The translations under genes were made by a program, and so were the position numbers. A stretch of 64,000 nucleotides of DNA from Qipengyuania intermedia. Lineage in GTDB: Bacteria > Pseudomonadota > Alphaproteobacteria > Sphingomonadales > Sphingomonadaceae. The notes under the pieces are model-generated. The model saw only the letters and a program-made list of their open reading frames with translations. It was not told the origin of the DNA and did no database searches. The stretch spans positions 793,501 through 857,500 of the forward strand of contig NZ_JAIGNS010000002.1 of the NCBI RefSeq assembly GCF_019711615.1, given 5' to 3'. Shown here piece by piece: positions 53,182 to 62,945 of the stretch (its first letter is position 1; each line of letters starts with the position of its first letter).

Positions 53182-53673
53182 ATGGCCGATGCCACCGAAA
53201 TTTTCGATCGCCTGAAAGAAGACCACGATCGCCACCGCGAGCTGATCGACAAGCTGCTGGAGACGAGCGGCGATAGCCAGGAACGCGAAGAACTGTTCAC
53301 GGAGCTGACCAAGGAACTGAAGAGCCACGCCGCCGCCGAAGAGCAGGCGCTCTATTCCACCATGCTGAGGAAACCGCCGACCACGGATGAGACCCGCCAC
53401 TCGGTTGCCGAGCATCACGAAATCGACGAAATGCTCAACGATCTTGCCGCCACCGACATGTCAGAAGGCGGCTGGCTGACCAAGTTCAAGACCTTCGCCC
53501 ACGATTACCGCCATCACATCGACGAGGAAGAGGAAGACCACTTCCCCGACTTCGCCAATTATCTGGACAAGGAAGACGAACAGCATATGCGCGAGGTCTT
53601 CGACCGCCGTAAGAAGGAAGAGAAGGCCGAAGCCGAAGTGACGCCCGAGAAGAAAGAGGACGCCAAGGAGTAA
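53182..53673 (+). CDS. Hemerythrin HHE domain protein
   Basis: A 163-residue protein with the HHE repeat ligands: LKEDHDRHRELIDKL, HAAAEEQALYSTM, VAEHHEIDEMLNDL and YRHHIDEEEEDHFPDF, followed by a charged Lys/Glu tail. Two-iron hemerythrin domains bind oxygen or sense NO and redox state. Start chosen at the ATG after AAAGGAGAAACACGC. It is followed one base later by the phospholipase D-like gene, so they probably form an operon. Confidence 0.87.
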   Translation: MADATEIFDRLKEDHDRHRELIDKLLETSGDSQEREELFTELTKELKSHAAAEEQALYSTMLRKPPTTDETRHSVAEHHEIDEMLNDLAATDMSEGGWLTKFKTFAHDYRHHIDEEEEDHFPDFANYLDKEDEQHMREVFDRRKKEEKAEAEVTPEKKEDAKE

Positions 53674-53674
53674 G

Positions 53675-55225
53675 ATGGCCAAGGGGGAGGAGGGGCAACC
53701 CGCAGATCCGAAAAAAGTGACCCGGCTTGACGAAGGCGTCGAGCCGGGTGTCTGGCGTTATGCCAAGGTGGACCGTGCGCGGGTGATTATCGACGCGGCG
53801 GACTATTTTGCGGCGATGCAGGAAGCGATGATGAATGCGAAACATCGCATTTTCCTCATCGGCTGGGATTTCGATACCCGCATCCACCTTGGCGAGGGAC
53901 GCCGATGGTGGCAGCGGCCCTTCAGGGACAAGTACCCCGCGCGACTGGGCAGTTTCTTCTCCTGGCTCATCAATCGCGAGAAATCGCTCGAGATCCGCAT
54001 CCTCAAGTGGAGCTTCGGCGTTTTCAAATTCGTCCTGCGCGGCTCCATGTGGTGGGACCTTGTCCGCTGGGCGCGCCATCGCCGGATCGATTTCAAATTC
54101 GACAGCGCCCATCCGACCGGGTGCAGCCATCACCAGAAAATCGGTATCCTCGACAATTCGCTCGCCGTGTGCGGCGGTATCGACATGACCGTGAAGCGGC
54201 TCGACACGCGCGAGCACAAAGAAGACGAGCCGATGCGCCGTACTCCGCGCGGCGAACCCTATGAGCCATGGCACGACGCCTCGATGATAATGGAAGGCGA
54301 GATCGCCGAGGCACTGAGCGACCTGGGCCGCGATCGCTGGATCAGGGCGGGCGGTACTCCGCTACTGCCGATCCAGGCGCGCGAGGAAAGCCTCTGGCCC
54401 GAAGGACTGGAAGCGACCTTCGAAAACGTGGAGGTCGGCATCGCCCGCACACGCGCCGAACACCGCGACTGGTCCGAGGTGAAAGAGATCGAGCATCTCT
54501 TCGTCGACCACATCAAGCGCGCCGAAAAATTCATCTACGCCGAAAGCCAGTACTTTGCCTCACGCGCAGTGTCGGAGGCGATCATCGAACGGGTGCAGGA
54601 GGACGACCCCCCTGAAATCGTCATCGTCCATCCCGAAAAGGCCGACGGCTGGCTGGAACAGCAGGCCATGGACCATGCGCGCGCCGAGATCGTGCGTTGT
54701 ATCGAGGAGGTCGATCACAAGCACCGCTTCACGATCTGGTGCCCGTGGTCGGGGGAAACCCCGATCTACGTCCATGCCAAGATGATGATCGTCGACGACA
54801 AGATCTTCCGTATCGGGTCGGCCAATCTCAACAATCGCTCCATGGGCCTCGACAGCGAATGCGACGTGTTCGTGGATTCGACCCGGCCCGGCAACGAGCA
54901 CGCCGCCGATCCCATCCGCGCAATCCGCCATTCGCTACTCGCCGAACACTGCGGCGTGGAAGAGGAAGACGTGCCCGAAATGCTGGCACGCTACGGCTCG
55001 ATGGCGGCAATGATCGATCACACCGTCACCGAGGGCGGCCGCAACCTGCGCCGCTATCACCCACCGGATCTCAACGGTGCGGAGGAAGCGGTGGCCCAAA
55101 GCGGCATTCTCGATCCCGAAGACCCGGAAGATATGTTCGAGCCGTTTGCAAAAGGCGGGCTTTTCCGCAAGGGAACCCGCCTCGAACGGGTTCGCACCAA
55201 GATCAAAGGGAAATGGGGCAAGTGA
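53675..55225 (+). CDS. Phospholipase D-like protein (two HKD motifs)
   Basis: A 516-residue protein with two PLD motifs: HHQKIGILDNSLAVCGGID near residue 151 and HAKMMIVDDKIFRIGSANLNNRSMGLDSE near 367, each with His, Lys and Asp. It resembles PLD-type phosphatidyltransferases/cardiolipin synthases, but lacks an N-terminal membrane segment. It hydrolyses or transfers phosphatidyl groups. Its stop overlaps the folE GTG. Confidence 0.87.
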   Translation: MAKGEEGQPADPKKVTRLDEGVEPGVWRYAKVDRARVIIDAADYFAAMQEAMMNAKHRIFLIGWDFDTRIHLGEGRRWWQRPFRDKYPARLGSFFSWLINREKSLEIRILKWSFGVFKFVLRGSMWWDLVRWARHRRIDFKFDSAHPTGCSHHQKIGILDNSLAVCGGIDMTVKRLDTREHKEDEPMRRTPRGEPYEPWHDASMIMEGEIAEALSDLGRDRWIRAGGTPLLPIQAREESLWPEGLEATFENVEVGIARTRAEHRDWSEVKEIEHLFVDHIKRAEKFIYAESQYFASRAVSEAIIERVQEDDPPEIVIVHPEKADGWLEQQAMDHARAEIVRCIEEVDHKHRFTIWCPWSGETPIYVHAKMMIVDDKIFRIGSANLNNRSMGLDSECDVFVDSTRPGNEHAADPIRAIRHSLLAEHCGVEEEDVPEMLARYGSMAAMIDHTVTEGGRNLRRYHPPDLNGAEEAVAQSGILDPEDPEDMFEPFAKGGLFRKGTRLERVRTKIKGKWGK

Positions 55226-55833
55226 GCAGCCTTGTAGGTCCAGACGAAGACGATCCGCGCGGCAAGCCGCCGGTCCCAGAACACGTGCAGGACGCGATCC
55301 GCACCCTGATCGAGTGGACCGGTGACGATCCCACCCGCGAAGGGCTGGTCGATACGCCTGCACGCGTCGCGCGCGCGTGGAAGGAATATTGTCTCGGCTA
55401 CACCGAAGACCCTTCCTATCACCTCAGCCGCGTCTTCGAGGAAGTCGGCGGATATAACGAGATCGTCCTGCTCAAGGACATCCCGTTCCAGTCGCATTGC
55501 GAACACCACATGGCCCCGATCATTGGCAAGGCGGCCATCGCCTACCTGCCGAATGACCGTGTAGTGGGCATCTCGAAACTCGCCCGCGTCCTGCACGGCT
55601 TCGCGCGCCGCCTGCAGGTGCAGGAGCGCCTGACCGCTGAAGTCGCCGATTGCATATGGGAGCATCTCCAGCCCCAAGGCGTGGCCGTGGTCATCGAAGC
55701 CTCGCACAGCTGCATGACTGCCCGCGGCGTGCGCACACCGGGCGTTGGCATGATCACCAGCCGCATGATGGGCACTTTCCTCGAAGACCAGCGCAGCCGC
55801 AAGGAAGTGCTGAGCCTCATGGGGTATGGCTGA
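55222..55833 (+). CDS. folE: GTP cyclohydrolase I
   Basis: A protein of 203 residues from the GTG overlapping the previous stop (ATG at 55213 would add three). FQSHCEHHMAPIIGKAAIAYLPNDRVVGISKLARVL holds the zinc-binding Cys and His residues, and EASHSCMTARGVRTPGVGMITSRMMG the second Cys and the active site. It makes 7,8-dihydroneopterin triphosphate for folate. Complete at both ends. Confidence 0.94.
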   Translation: MSSLVGPDEDDPRGKPPVPEHVQDAIRTLIEWTGDDPTREGLVDTPARVARAWKEYCLGYTEDPSYHLSRVFEEVGGYNEIVLLKDIPFQSHCEHHMAPIIGKAAIAYLPNDRVVGISKLARVLHGFARRLQVQERLTAEVADCIWEHLQPQGVAVVIEASHSCMTARGVRTPGVGMITSRMMGTFLEDQRSRKEVLSLMGYG

Positions 55834-55929
55834 GGCGGGCAACGCGCGAGATAGCGTCCGACCGCCAAAGCCCGAATTGCGGTCATTCGGGTTATTCCGC
55901 AACTCCGAAATCAGAAGTGAGCGTCCGGC

Positions 55930-57387
55930 TCAAAAAAGGGCCACTTGTTTACGGTCCACATTGGCCGTCGCATCCGCGTAGCCGGCGCAATTCCCGCCCC
56001 AATTCTGGCTTATGCGGCCAAGGTCAGTCTTGTACCAACTGCTGCAGTTCGGGTCGGCCCAGACAGTCTTTGCTAGTTCCTCTTGCAATCGGTCATTATA
56101 GGCGTTTTGCGCCTGAGCGGTGACCTCCGCCGCGCTCAAGCCTTCCGCATCAAGTTCGCCAAGCACCTTGAGCATATACCGGACCTGGGATTCGAGCATG
56201 TTAGTGATCGAATTATGTCCCAGATTGGTGTTCGGCCCGTAGAGAACAAACATGTTGGGAAAGCCCGACACCAGGACCCCCAGATAGGCCTCCGGGCCTT
56301 CGCTCCAGGCATCAGCGAGAGACAGGCCGCCCTTGCCAACCACTTCCATCGACCAGTTCCAATCGGTCGTTTCGAATCCGGTCGCGAAAACCAGAACGTC
56401 GAGTTCATGGGTTGCCGATCCAGTCATCACGCCTCTTGGCACGATCTTCTCTATCGGGTTGGTTTCCAGAGTGACGTTTTCCCGGGTCAGAGCCGGATAG
56501 AAGTCATCGGTAATCAGCACCCGCTTGCAACCGATCGGATAGTCGGGGACCAGCTTGCTTCGCAGTTCCGGATCGGCAATCTGGCTTTCCAGGTGATCCT
56601 GCGCGATCCGCGTGTATGCAGCCCTTCCTTCCGGCGTCCATTCGAAAACCTGCCAGAAGAACGTGTCGGCCTGATCGAAGAGCTGTTGCCGCTGGCTCTC
56701 GCCAAGCTTCATTGCCACGTCCGCATTGGTTGCGAACAAGGCCTTGACCTCGTCGGGGACAGCGACATCTGCGCGCGGAATGCACCAGTTGGGGGTGCGC
56801 TGGAACACGACCAGCTCTTTCACCTCCTCCGCAATCTCTGGAATTATTTGTACGGCACTTGCGGCCGAGCCGATGACGCCGACGCGCTTGCCGGATAGCG
56901 AAACGCCTTGGGGCCACTCCGCTGAATGCCATGACTCACCTGCGAAGCTGTCGAGTCCCTCGATGTCGGGGCGGCTAGGCCGGCTAAGCTGCCCCAGCGC
57001 CGGGACAAGTGCGTCGAACCGCTCGACCGAACCCTTCTGGCTTTCGACCACCCAGCAACTCGCGTGATTATCCCATTCGGCGCGTTGCACTCCTTCCCCC
57101 AGACGCAGCGCGTCGTGCAGGCCGAACTGGTCGACCAGGGATTTGGTGTATTTGTGGATTTCGTTGCCCCGAGCGTAGAAATGACTCCACTCGTGATTGG
57201 GGGCGAAGCTGAATTGGTAGAGGATCGCGGGAACATCACAGGCTACGCCGGGGTAGCGGTTTGCACGCCACGTGCCGCCAACGTCATCGGCGCTTTCGAA
57301 AATGGTGGCCTCATGGCCTGCCTCCCGTGCCTTGATTGCGGCACACAAACCACCGAGACCTGCCCCTACAATTGCAATCCGCCGCAT
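55930..57387 (-). CDS. Baeyer-Villiger-type flavin monooxygenase
   Basis: A 485-residue class B flavoprotein monooxygenase: RIAIVGAGLGGLCAAIKAREAGH (FAD), DDVGGTWRANRYPGVACDVPA, the fingerprint FAGESWHSAEWPQ (FxGxxxHxxxWP) and a second dinucleotide site KRVGVIGSAASAVQIIPEIA for NADPH. The family oxidises ketones or heteroatoms with NADPH and oxygen. The substrate is unknown. The gene stands alone. Confidence 0.88.
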   Translation of the reverse strand: MRRIAIVGAGLGGLCAAIKAREAGHEATIFESADDVGGTWRANRYPGVACDVPAILYQFSFAPNHEWSHFYARGNEIHKYTKSLVDQFGLHDALRLGEGVQRAEWDNHASCWVVESQKGSVERFDALVPALGQLSRPSRPDIEGLDSFAGESWHSAEWPQGVSLSGKRVGVIGSAASAVQIIPEIAEEVKELVVFQRTPNWCIPRADVAVPDEVKALFATNADVAMKLGESQRQQLFDQADTFFWQVFEWTPEGRAAYTRIAQDHLESQIADPELRSKLVPDYPIGCKRVLITDDFYPALTRENVTLETNPIEKIVPRGVMTGSATHELDVLVFATGFETTDWNWSMEVVGKGGLSLADAWSEGPEAYLGVLVSGFPNMFVLYGPNTNLGHNSITNMLESQVRYMLKVLGELDAEGLSAAEVTAQAQNAYNDRLQEELAKTVWADPNCSSWYKTDLGRISQNWGGNCAGYADATANVDRKQVALF

Positions 57388-57503
57388 TCGCTGATCCTCC
57401 CAAGGCTCGAACGAATGTAAAACCCTTATCCGCAAGCTGTCCAATTTTCCTGAGGATGACGCATTCTACCTCTTTAGCTCTGGACCTCATTCCGGACACC
57501 GGC

Positions 57504-57764
57504 CTATCCGCCGAACAGTTTCTCCAGAAACCCTCGCTTCTTGCGGACCGGCGCCGTTTCTCCGGCGAGGGTGTAAAGGTAGTTGCCCAGCTGGACCGCC
57601 TGTTCCTTGCTCAGGAAATAGCGGTATTCGCGCACGTCCTCTTCGCGCTCCACGATCTTGCGGGTGCTTTGCATTTTCAGGGCGATACGGTCTCCTGCCG
57701 GGGAAGATTCCCACCCCAGGAGGATGCCGAAGTTCTCGTCGCTCGGGTCTTTCCGCTGTGCCAT
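57504..57764 (-). CDS. 86-residue protein, unknown
   Basis: Begins MAQRKDPSDENFGILLGWESSPAGDRIA and continues with a charged helical part (STRKIVEREEDVREYRYFLSKEQAVQLGNYLYTLAGE) and a basic tail (PVRKKRGFLEKLFGG). It looks like a conserved small soluble protein. It lies between the monooxygenase and the peroxiredoxin, all on the minus strand. No function is suggested. Confidence 0.6.
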   Translation of the reverse strand: MAQRKDPSDENFGILLGWESSPAGDRIALKMQSTRKIVEREEDVREYRYFLSKEQAVQLGNYLYTLAGETAPVRKKRGFLEKLFGG

Positions 57765-57843
57765 GCCCAAACGACTGCGCCCCGCCGTGCCGGGAGGCAA
57801 GACGGGGCGCGCGTTTGTCCGCAACCGGGACAGGTGATGCGGG

Positions 57844-58323
57844 TTACATCTGGCCGAGCATGTGCTCTGCGCTGGATACCGAGAAATCGCCCGGTGCCTC
57901 GACATTGAGCTGCTTCACCACGCCGTCTTCGACCAGCATGGAATAGCGCTGGCCGCGCTTGCCCATGCCGAAGCCCGAACCGTCCATGGTGAGGCCGACC
58001 GCTTCGGCGAAATCGGCATTGCCGTCTGCCAGCATGGTCACTTCATCGGCGTCGTTCGCGCCCTTCCAGGCGCCGAGCACGAAAGCGTCGTTGACTGCCG
58101 TGCAGGCGATCTCGTCGACGCCCTTGGCTTTCAGGTCTTCGGCTTTCTCGACATAGCCCGGCAGGTGGCGTGCAGAGCAGGTGGGGGTGAAAGCACCCGG
58201 CACCGAAAACAGTGCCACGGTCTTGCCCTTGAAATACTCGCTCGACTGGACCTGCTCGGGCCCATCGGGCGTTGCCTTCACCAGCGTTACATCGGGGAGG
58301 CTGTCGCCTACAGCGATTGTCAT
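57844..58323 (-). CDS. Peroxiredoxin (PRX5-like)
   Basis: A 159-residue thioredoxin-fold protein: the peroxidatic cysteine is in VPGAFTPTCSARHLPGY (PxxxTxxC) and the conserved Arg in MGKRGQRYSMLVEDG. It reduces hydrogen peroxide and alkyl peroxides. Length and motifs match the PRX5/AhpE-like atypical group. The reductant is unknown. Confidence 0.92.
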   Translation of the reverse strand: MTIAVGDSLPDVTLVKATPDGPEQVQSSEYFKGKTVALFSVPGAFTPTCSARHLPGYVEKAEDLKAKGVDEIACTAVNDAFVLGAWKGANDADEVTMLADGNADFAEAVGLTMDGSGFGMGKRGQRYSMLVEDGVVKQLNVEAPGDFSVSSAEHMLGQM

Positions 58324-58500
58324 TTGTTAAAACTCCTGTGTCTTCCCGTCCACACTCACGATGTAGAGAGACGAACCGTGCTTGCAAGGGAGTCGAATGG
58401 TTAACCTCGGTTTACTGCGCGGGTTTAAATCCCGGTAAATTTTTGCACTCATGGTTTCCATCGCGGGCAACGGGTCGTCCGCGAAGGGAGACCAGGGACT

Positions 58501-58959
58501 ATGAAAAATTTGAGGAATTTTGCGCTGGCGGCTTCGGCGGCAGCGATGCTTTGCGTGCCGACATCTGCCAGCGCCGGGACGGCGGACGAGCAGATCCGCA
58601 AGCTGGATATCATGCTGATGGTGACCTCGCTGCGGTGCCGGATGGGAAGCAACGATTTCCAGCATCACTATCGCAAGTTCTCTGCCAACCACCTGTCGAC
58701 GCTCAATGGCGCAGCACGCCGGATGGAGCAGGGCATGGTGAAGCGGCACGGAAGCAAGGGCGCCAAGCGCAAGCTCGACCAGATCAGTGTCGGCATGGCC
58801 AACCAGTACGGGCAGGGACACCCGTGGCTGGGCTGTGCGGAGCTGAAGGAAATCACCTCCGACCTGTCGCAGTCGAGGGATCCTACAGTGCTGGCGCAGG
58901 CAGCCGACGAACTGCTCGGCCCGCGTCCGCTCAGCGGCGGTCGCTACGCACGACGCTAA
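58501..58959 (+). CDS. Exported protein, unknown
   Basis: A 152-residue protein with a signal peptide ending in TSASA; start ATG, with no strong ribosome site (GGGAGACCAGGGACT precedes it). The mature domain has two Cys (LRCRM and LGCAEL) that could pair, and a helical middle (NDFQHHYRKFSANHLSTLNGAARRMEQGMVKRHG). Not recognised. A terminator-like hairpin lies between it and ahcY. Confidence 0.62.
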   Translation: MKNLRNFALAASAAAMLCVPTSASAGTADEQIRKLDIMLMVTSLRCRMGSNDFQHHYRKFSANHLSTLNGAARRMEQGMVKRHGSKGAKRKLDQISVGMANQYGQGHPWLGCAELKEITSDLSQSRDPTVLAQAADELLGPRPLSGGRYARR

Positions 58960-59026
58960 GGCCTTTCGGGATACGCAAGGGGAGGGCGACGGAGGGGCGC
59001 TGTTGCTCTCCCATAAATGAAGGGTT

Positions 59027-59054
59027 AGGGGCGGCGCATCCTTGTGCCGCCCCT
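59027..59054 (+). terminator. Hairpin terminator upstream of ahcY
   Basis: AGGGGCGGCGCA pairs with TGTGCCGCCCCT (with G-T), loop TCCT. GTTCCC follows, so the T-run is weak. It ends the exported-protein transcript. Confidence 0.55.
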
Positions 59055-59103
59055 GTTCCCATGCGCGGTACATGAACCCGATAGATCACGAAAAGGACCG
59101 CCA

Positions 59104-60513
59104 GTGGCCCAGTTTACAGACTACGTCATCAAGGACATCTCGCTCGCCAATTACGGACGCGAAGAAATCCGCATTGCCGAAACCGAAATGCCGGGCCTGA
59201 TGGCAACGCGCGAGGAATACGGCGCATCGCAGCCGCTCAAGGGCGCGCGCATCACCGGCTCGCTGCACATGACGATCCAGACCGCGGTCCTGATCGAAAC
59301 GCTGACTGCGCTGGGTGCCGAAGTGCGCTGGGCAACCTGCAACATCTACTCGACTCAGGACCACGCCGCTGCCGCCATGGCCGCCAACGACATCCCGGTT
59401 TTCGCAGTGAAGGGCGAAAGCCTCGCCGAATATTGGGATTATGTCGGCAAGATTTTCGACTGGTCGTCGGAAGACGATCCCGACTGCACGGCCAATCTCA
59501 TTCTCGACGATGGCGGCGATGCAACGATGTTCGCCCTGTGGGGTGCACGCATCGAGGCGGGCGAGGAAATGCCCGAACCGCAAAATGCCGAAGAAATCGA
59601 AATGCAGCGTGCGCTCAAGGCGTTCGTCGCCAAGAAGCCGGGCTATCTCACCAAGAGCGTGAAGGCGATCAAGGGCGTCTCAGAAGAAACGACTACGGGC
59701 GTCCACCGCCTCTACCACCTTGCCAAGCAGGACAAGCTGCCGTTCCCAGCGATCAACGTGAACGACAGCGTGACCAAGTCGAAGTTCGACAACCTTTATG
59801 GCTGCCGTGAATCGCTGGTCGATGCGATCCGCCGCGCGACCGACGTGATGCTGTCGGGCAAGGTCGCCTGCGTTGCCGGCTATGGCGATGTCGGCAAGGG
59901 TTCGGCGCAGTCGCTCCGCAATGGCGGCGCGCGCGTCCTCGTGACCGAAATCGATCCGATCTGCGCCCTGCAGGCCGCGATGGAAGGCTTTGAGGTCGTG
60001 ACCATGGAAGACGCGGTGAAGCGCGCCGATATCTTCGTGACCACCACCGGCAACGAAGACGTCATCACGGCCGAGCACATGAAGGCGATGAAGCCGATGA
60101 GCATTGTCGCCAACATCGGTCACTTCGACAGCGAGATCCAGATTTCCGCGCTCGATAATTACGAGTGGACCGAATTGAAGCCGGGCACAGACCTCGTGAA
60201 ATTCCCGGACGGCAAGGAAATCATCGTGCTGGCCAAGGGCCGTCTCGTGAACCTCGCCTGCGCGACCGGCCACCCCAGCTTCGTGATGAGCTGTTCCTTC
60301 ACCAACCAGGTGCTGGCGCAGATCGAATTGTGGGAGAACACTGACGGTTACGAAAACGACGTCTATGTCCTGCCCAAGAAGCTGGACGAAAAGGTCGCCG
60401 CGCTCCACCTCGACAAGCTGGGCGTGAAGCTCACCAAGCTGAGCAAGGACCAGGCGGACTATATCGGCGTGCCGGTCGAAGGACCGTTCAAGCCCGAACA
60501 TTACCGCTACTAA
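59104..60513 (+). CDS. ahcY: S-adenosylhomocysteine hydrolase
   Basis: A 469-residue enzyme starting at GTG after AAAAGGA ([11 protein letters not shown]). The NAD-binding motif [20 protein letters not shown], the N-terminal [16 protein letters not shown] and the C-terminal substrate region ([28 protein letters not shown]) are intact. It splits S-adenosylhomocysteine to adenosine and homocysteine. No riboswitch I recognise precedes it. Confidence 0.95.
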   Translation: MAQFTDYVIKDISLANYGREEIRIAETEMPGLMATREEYGASQPLKGARITGSLHMTIQTAVLIETLTALGAEVRWATCNIYSTQDHAAAAMAANDIPVFAVKGESLAEYWDYVGKIFDWSSEDDPDCTANLILDDGGDATMFALWGARIEAGEEMPEPQNAEEIEMQRALKAFVAKKPGYLTKSVKAIKGVSEETTTGVHRLYHLAKQDKLPFPAINVNDSVTKSKFDNLYGCRESLVDAIRRATDVMLSGKVACVAGYGDVGKGSAQSLRNGGARVLVTEIDPICALQAAMEGFEVVTMEDAVKRADIFVTTTGNEDVITAEHMKAMKPMSIVANIGHFDSEIQISALDNYEWTELKPGTDLVKFPDGKEIIVLAKGRLVNLACATGHPSFVMSCSFTNQVLAQIELWENTDGYENDVYVLPKKLDEKVAALHLDKLGVKLTKLSKDQADYIGVPVEGPFKPEHYRY

Positions 60514-60555
60514 GCGGCAATTCCCGCTTTTCGGCGGGTTATTCAAACATGTGAG

Positions 60556-60581
60556 GCGGCGGGGCATTGCATCCCCGCCGC
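60556..60581 (+). terminator. Hairpin between ahcY and divL
   Basis: GCGGCGGGG-CATTGCAT-CCCCGCCGC, a 9-bp stem with an 8-base loop. There is no T-run, so it may be a weak or Rho-assisted stop or part of the divL leader. A smaller hairpin (CCCGC/GCGGG, 60523-60538) precedes it. Confidence 0.42.
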
Positions 60582-60599
60582 TGCACGCATAGCTGGCGA

Positions 60600-62945
60600 A
60601 TGATGGAAGTTTCGCCGACCCTCCTGGCCCTGATCGGACTGTTGCTGGCCGTTTGGACCGGTGCGGCCGTGTGGCTGATGCTGCGCGCAACGACGCGGGC
60701 GCAGGCCGCAGAGGCCCACCGCAAGGCCGCGCTGCGGCTTGCACGCATGGTAGAGGAAGGGCCGGCCATTCCCCTGACGGTCCGTACGGATGGCCGGATC
60801 GAAGCGCCCGATCGCCTGGCACGCTGGCTGGGCCTTGAACGGGTGCCCGAATATCTCAGCGAACTCGCGCGCGATGACGGCACCGGCCTCGCCGACGAAC
60901 AGATCGAGGAATTGTCGACGCTAGTGCGCCGCACGCAGCGCACGGCCAAGCCGTTCAAGCTTTCCCTGCGGCCTCCGGGCTCGGGCAAGATGCTGGCGAT
61001 GCGCGGGGCCTTGGCCGATCCTGCCGTGTCGCCCAGCGGCGCGGCGCTGATCTGGGTGTTCGATTTCACCGAGACCGAAGACGAACTTGCCCGGTTGGAA
61101 GAAGAGGCCGCACGCGCCCGCGACGATTTCGGCGCGCTCGTCGGCCTGATCGAAGCTGCGCCCATGCCGATGTGGTTCCGTGGCGCAGACATGCACCTGC
61201 GCCTCGTCAACCGCGCCTATGTCGAGGCGGTGGGCGGCGAGAGTGCCGACCAGGTCGTCACCGAGCAGGTGGAACTCGTCGAACGCGTCGGCGGGCGCAC
61301 CGCGGCAGAAGTGGCGCAACAGGCCGCCGACCGCCGCCAGCCGATCGAGCGCATCGTCTCCGCCACGATCAAGGATGCGCGCCGCACGATCCGCGTCACC
61401 GACCTGCCGCTGGTGGGCGAGGGTATCGCCGGATACGCGGTCGATATCGAGGAAATGGAAGAGCAGGCCCGCGAATTCCGCGCCTTCCGCGAAGCGCAGC
61501 GCTCGATGCTCGACCAGCTGTCGATCGGGGTGGCGCAGTTCGACGCGCGTCGGCGCATGACTTTCGCGAACCAGCCGTTCCACCGGACCTTTTCGCTTCC
61601 GCCCGGCGTCGTCAACGAGCGAACCAGCTTCGAACAGATGCTGATGGTCGCTCGCGAAAACGGCCGGATTCCCGAGGTTCGCGACTTTCCCGCATGGCGC
61701 GGCGAACTGGTCGAATGGTTCCAGCGCGACGATCCGGAAGAAATGGCCTGGCCCTTGCCTGACGGCACCCACCTTCGCGTCATCGCGCAACCGCTGCCCG
61801 ACGGTGGTCTGGTGATGATCGCAGAAGACCGGACCGAGCAGCTGGCCCTTTCCGCTACGCGCGACACGCTCCTGCGCACACGTACGGCTACATTCGACAG
61901 CCTGTTCGAGGCACTCGCCGTGTTCGCGCCGGATGGCCATCTCGAATTGTGGAACCGCGGATTCCCCAAGGCATGGGGTCTCGATGGCGAAGTGCTCGAC
62001 AACCATCCGCAGGCCGAGGAGCTTCTGGAAGCGATCGCGGGCCAGCTCGCCGATCCCAAGGCGATCTCGCAGATCGGCCAGACCATCCGCGCCGCAACGC
62101 TCGACCGCAAGAGCCGCGAAGGCCGGATCGAGCTCGCGGACGGCCGCACGCTCGATTACGCGGGCGTGCCGCTGCCCGATGGCAATGGCCTCCTCACCGT
62201 GTTGGACGTGACCGCCTCCCAACAGGCCGAAGAGGCGCTGCGCGAACGCAATCGCGCGCTGGAAGAGGCCGATGCGGTGATGACCCGCTTCCTCGCCAAT
62301 ATGAGCTACGAATTCCGTACCCCGCTGACCACGATCGGCGGTTTCGCCGAAATGCTGGAAAGCGGGCTGGCAGGCGACTTGTCGCCGCAAGCTGCAGAAT
62401 ATGTGGCGGCGATCACCCAGTCCGTCGGCAAGCTGACCGAGCAGGTGGAAAACGTGCTCGACCTGTCGCAGTCCGAGGCCGGGCTCATGCCGCTGCGCAA
62501 ACAGCGCGTCGAGCTGTTGCCGCTGCTGACCCGCATCGTGCGCAAGCGCGAACAGGCGATCCTCGACGGCGGCCTGACGCTCGATCTCAAGGGGAATGCA
62601 AACAAGGTGGTCGAAGCCGACCAGCAGCAGTTGCAGCGCGCGCTCGGCCAATTGCTCGACAACGCGATCAACAACACGCCGCAGGGCGGCAAGATCGTTA
62701 TCGATGTCGCCAAGCAGCGCGGTCTCAACCGTATTGCGATTACCGATACCGGGCGCGGTATGAGCCAGCACGAACTGGCGCGCGCGCTGGAAGGCATCCG
62801 CATGTCCGCCGACGGTAAGGGCATCGAGCGTCGCCACGGTCTCGGCATCCCGCTCGCGCGCCAATTGGTCGAGGCGCATGGCGGCACGCTCGATATCCAG
62901 AGCCGGCGCAATGCCGGGACCAGCGCGGTCATCACGCTGCCGTGA
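60600..62945 (+). CDS. divL: DivL-type PAS/HATPase protein with Tyr in place of the phospho-His
   Basis: A protein of about 781 residues: an N-terminal membrane segment (LALIGLLLAVWTGAAVWLML), several PAS-like repeats (residues about 30-520), a DHp region and an ATPase domain. The phospho-acceptor box reads FLANMSYEFRTPLTT: the invariant His is Tyr (about residue 570). The N-box (LLDNAINNTP), G1 (TDTGRGM) and G2-like (RRHGLGIPLARQL) remain. Caulobacter DivL has the same Tyr in NVSYELRTPL and controls CckA-CtrA through DivK. It lies four bases over tsaE, in the typical alphaproteobacterial divL-tsaE-amgK neighbourhood. Confidence 0.85.
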   Translation: MMEVSPTLLALIGLLLAVWTGAAVWLMLRATTRAQAAEAHRKAALRLARMVEEGPAIPLTVRTDGRIEAPDRLARWLGLERVPEYLSELARDDGTGLADEQIEELSTLVRRTQRTAKPFKLSLRPPGSGKMLAMRGALADPAVSPSGAALIWVFDFTETEDELARLEEEAARARDDFGALVGLIEAAPMPMWFRGADMHLRLVNRAYVEAVGGESADQVVTEQVELVERVGGRTAAEVAQQAADRRQPIERIVSATIKDARRTIRVTDLPLVGEGIAGYAVDIEEMEEQAREFRAFREAQRSMLDQLSIGVAQFDARRRMTFANQPFHRTFSLPPGVVNERTSFEQMLMVARENGRIPEVRDFPAWRGELVEWFQRDDPEEMAWPLPDGTHLRVIAQPLPDGGLVMIAEDRTEQLALSATRDTLLRTRTATFDSLFEALAVFAPDGHLELWNRGFPKAWGLDGEVLDNHPQAEELLEAIAGQLADPKAISQIGQTIRAATLDRKSREGRIELADGRTLDYAGVPLPDGNGLLTVLDVTASQQAEEALRERNRALEEADAVMTRFLANMSYEFRTPLTTIGGFAEMLESGLAGDLSPQAAEYVAAITQSVGKLTEQVENVLDLSQSEAGLMPLRKQRVELLPLLTRIVRKREQAILDGGLTLDLKGNANKVVEADQQQLQRALGQLLDNAINNTPQGGKIVIDVAKQRGLNRIAITDTGRGMSQHELARALEGIRMSADGKGIERRHGLGIPLARQLVEAHGGTLDIQSRRNAGTSAVITLP

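Noticed and set aside
58960..59103. SAH riboswitch upstream of ahcY
   Set aside because: The gap contains a simple terminator-like hairpin, and I could not find the conserved SAH aptamer core.
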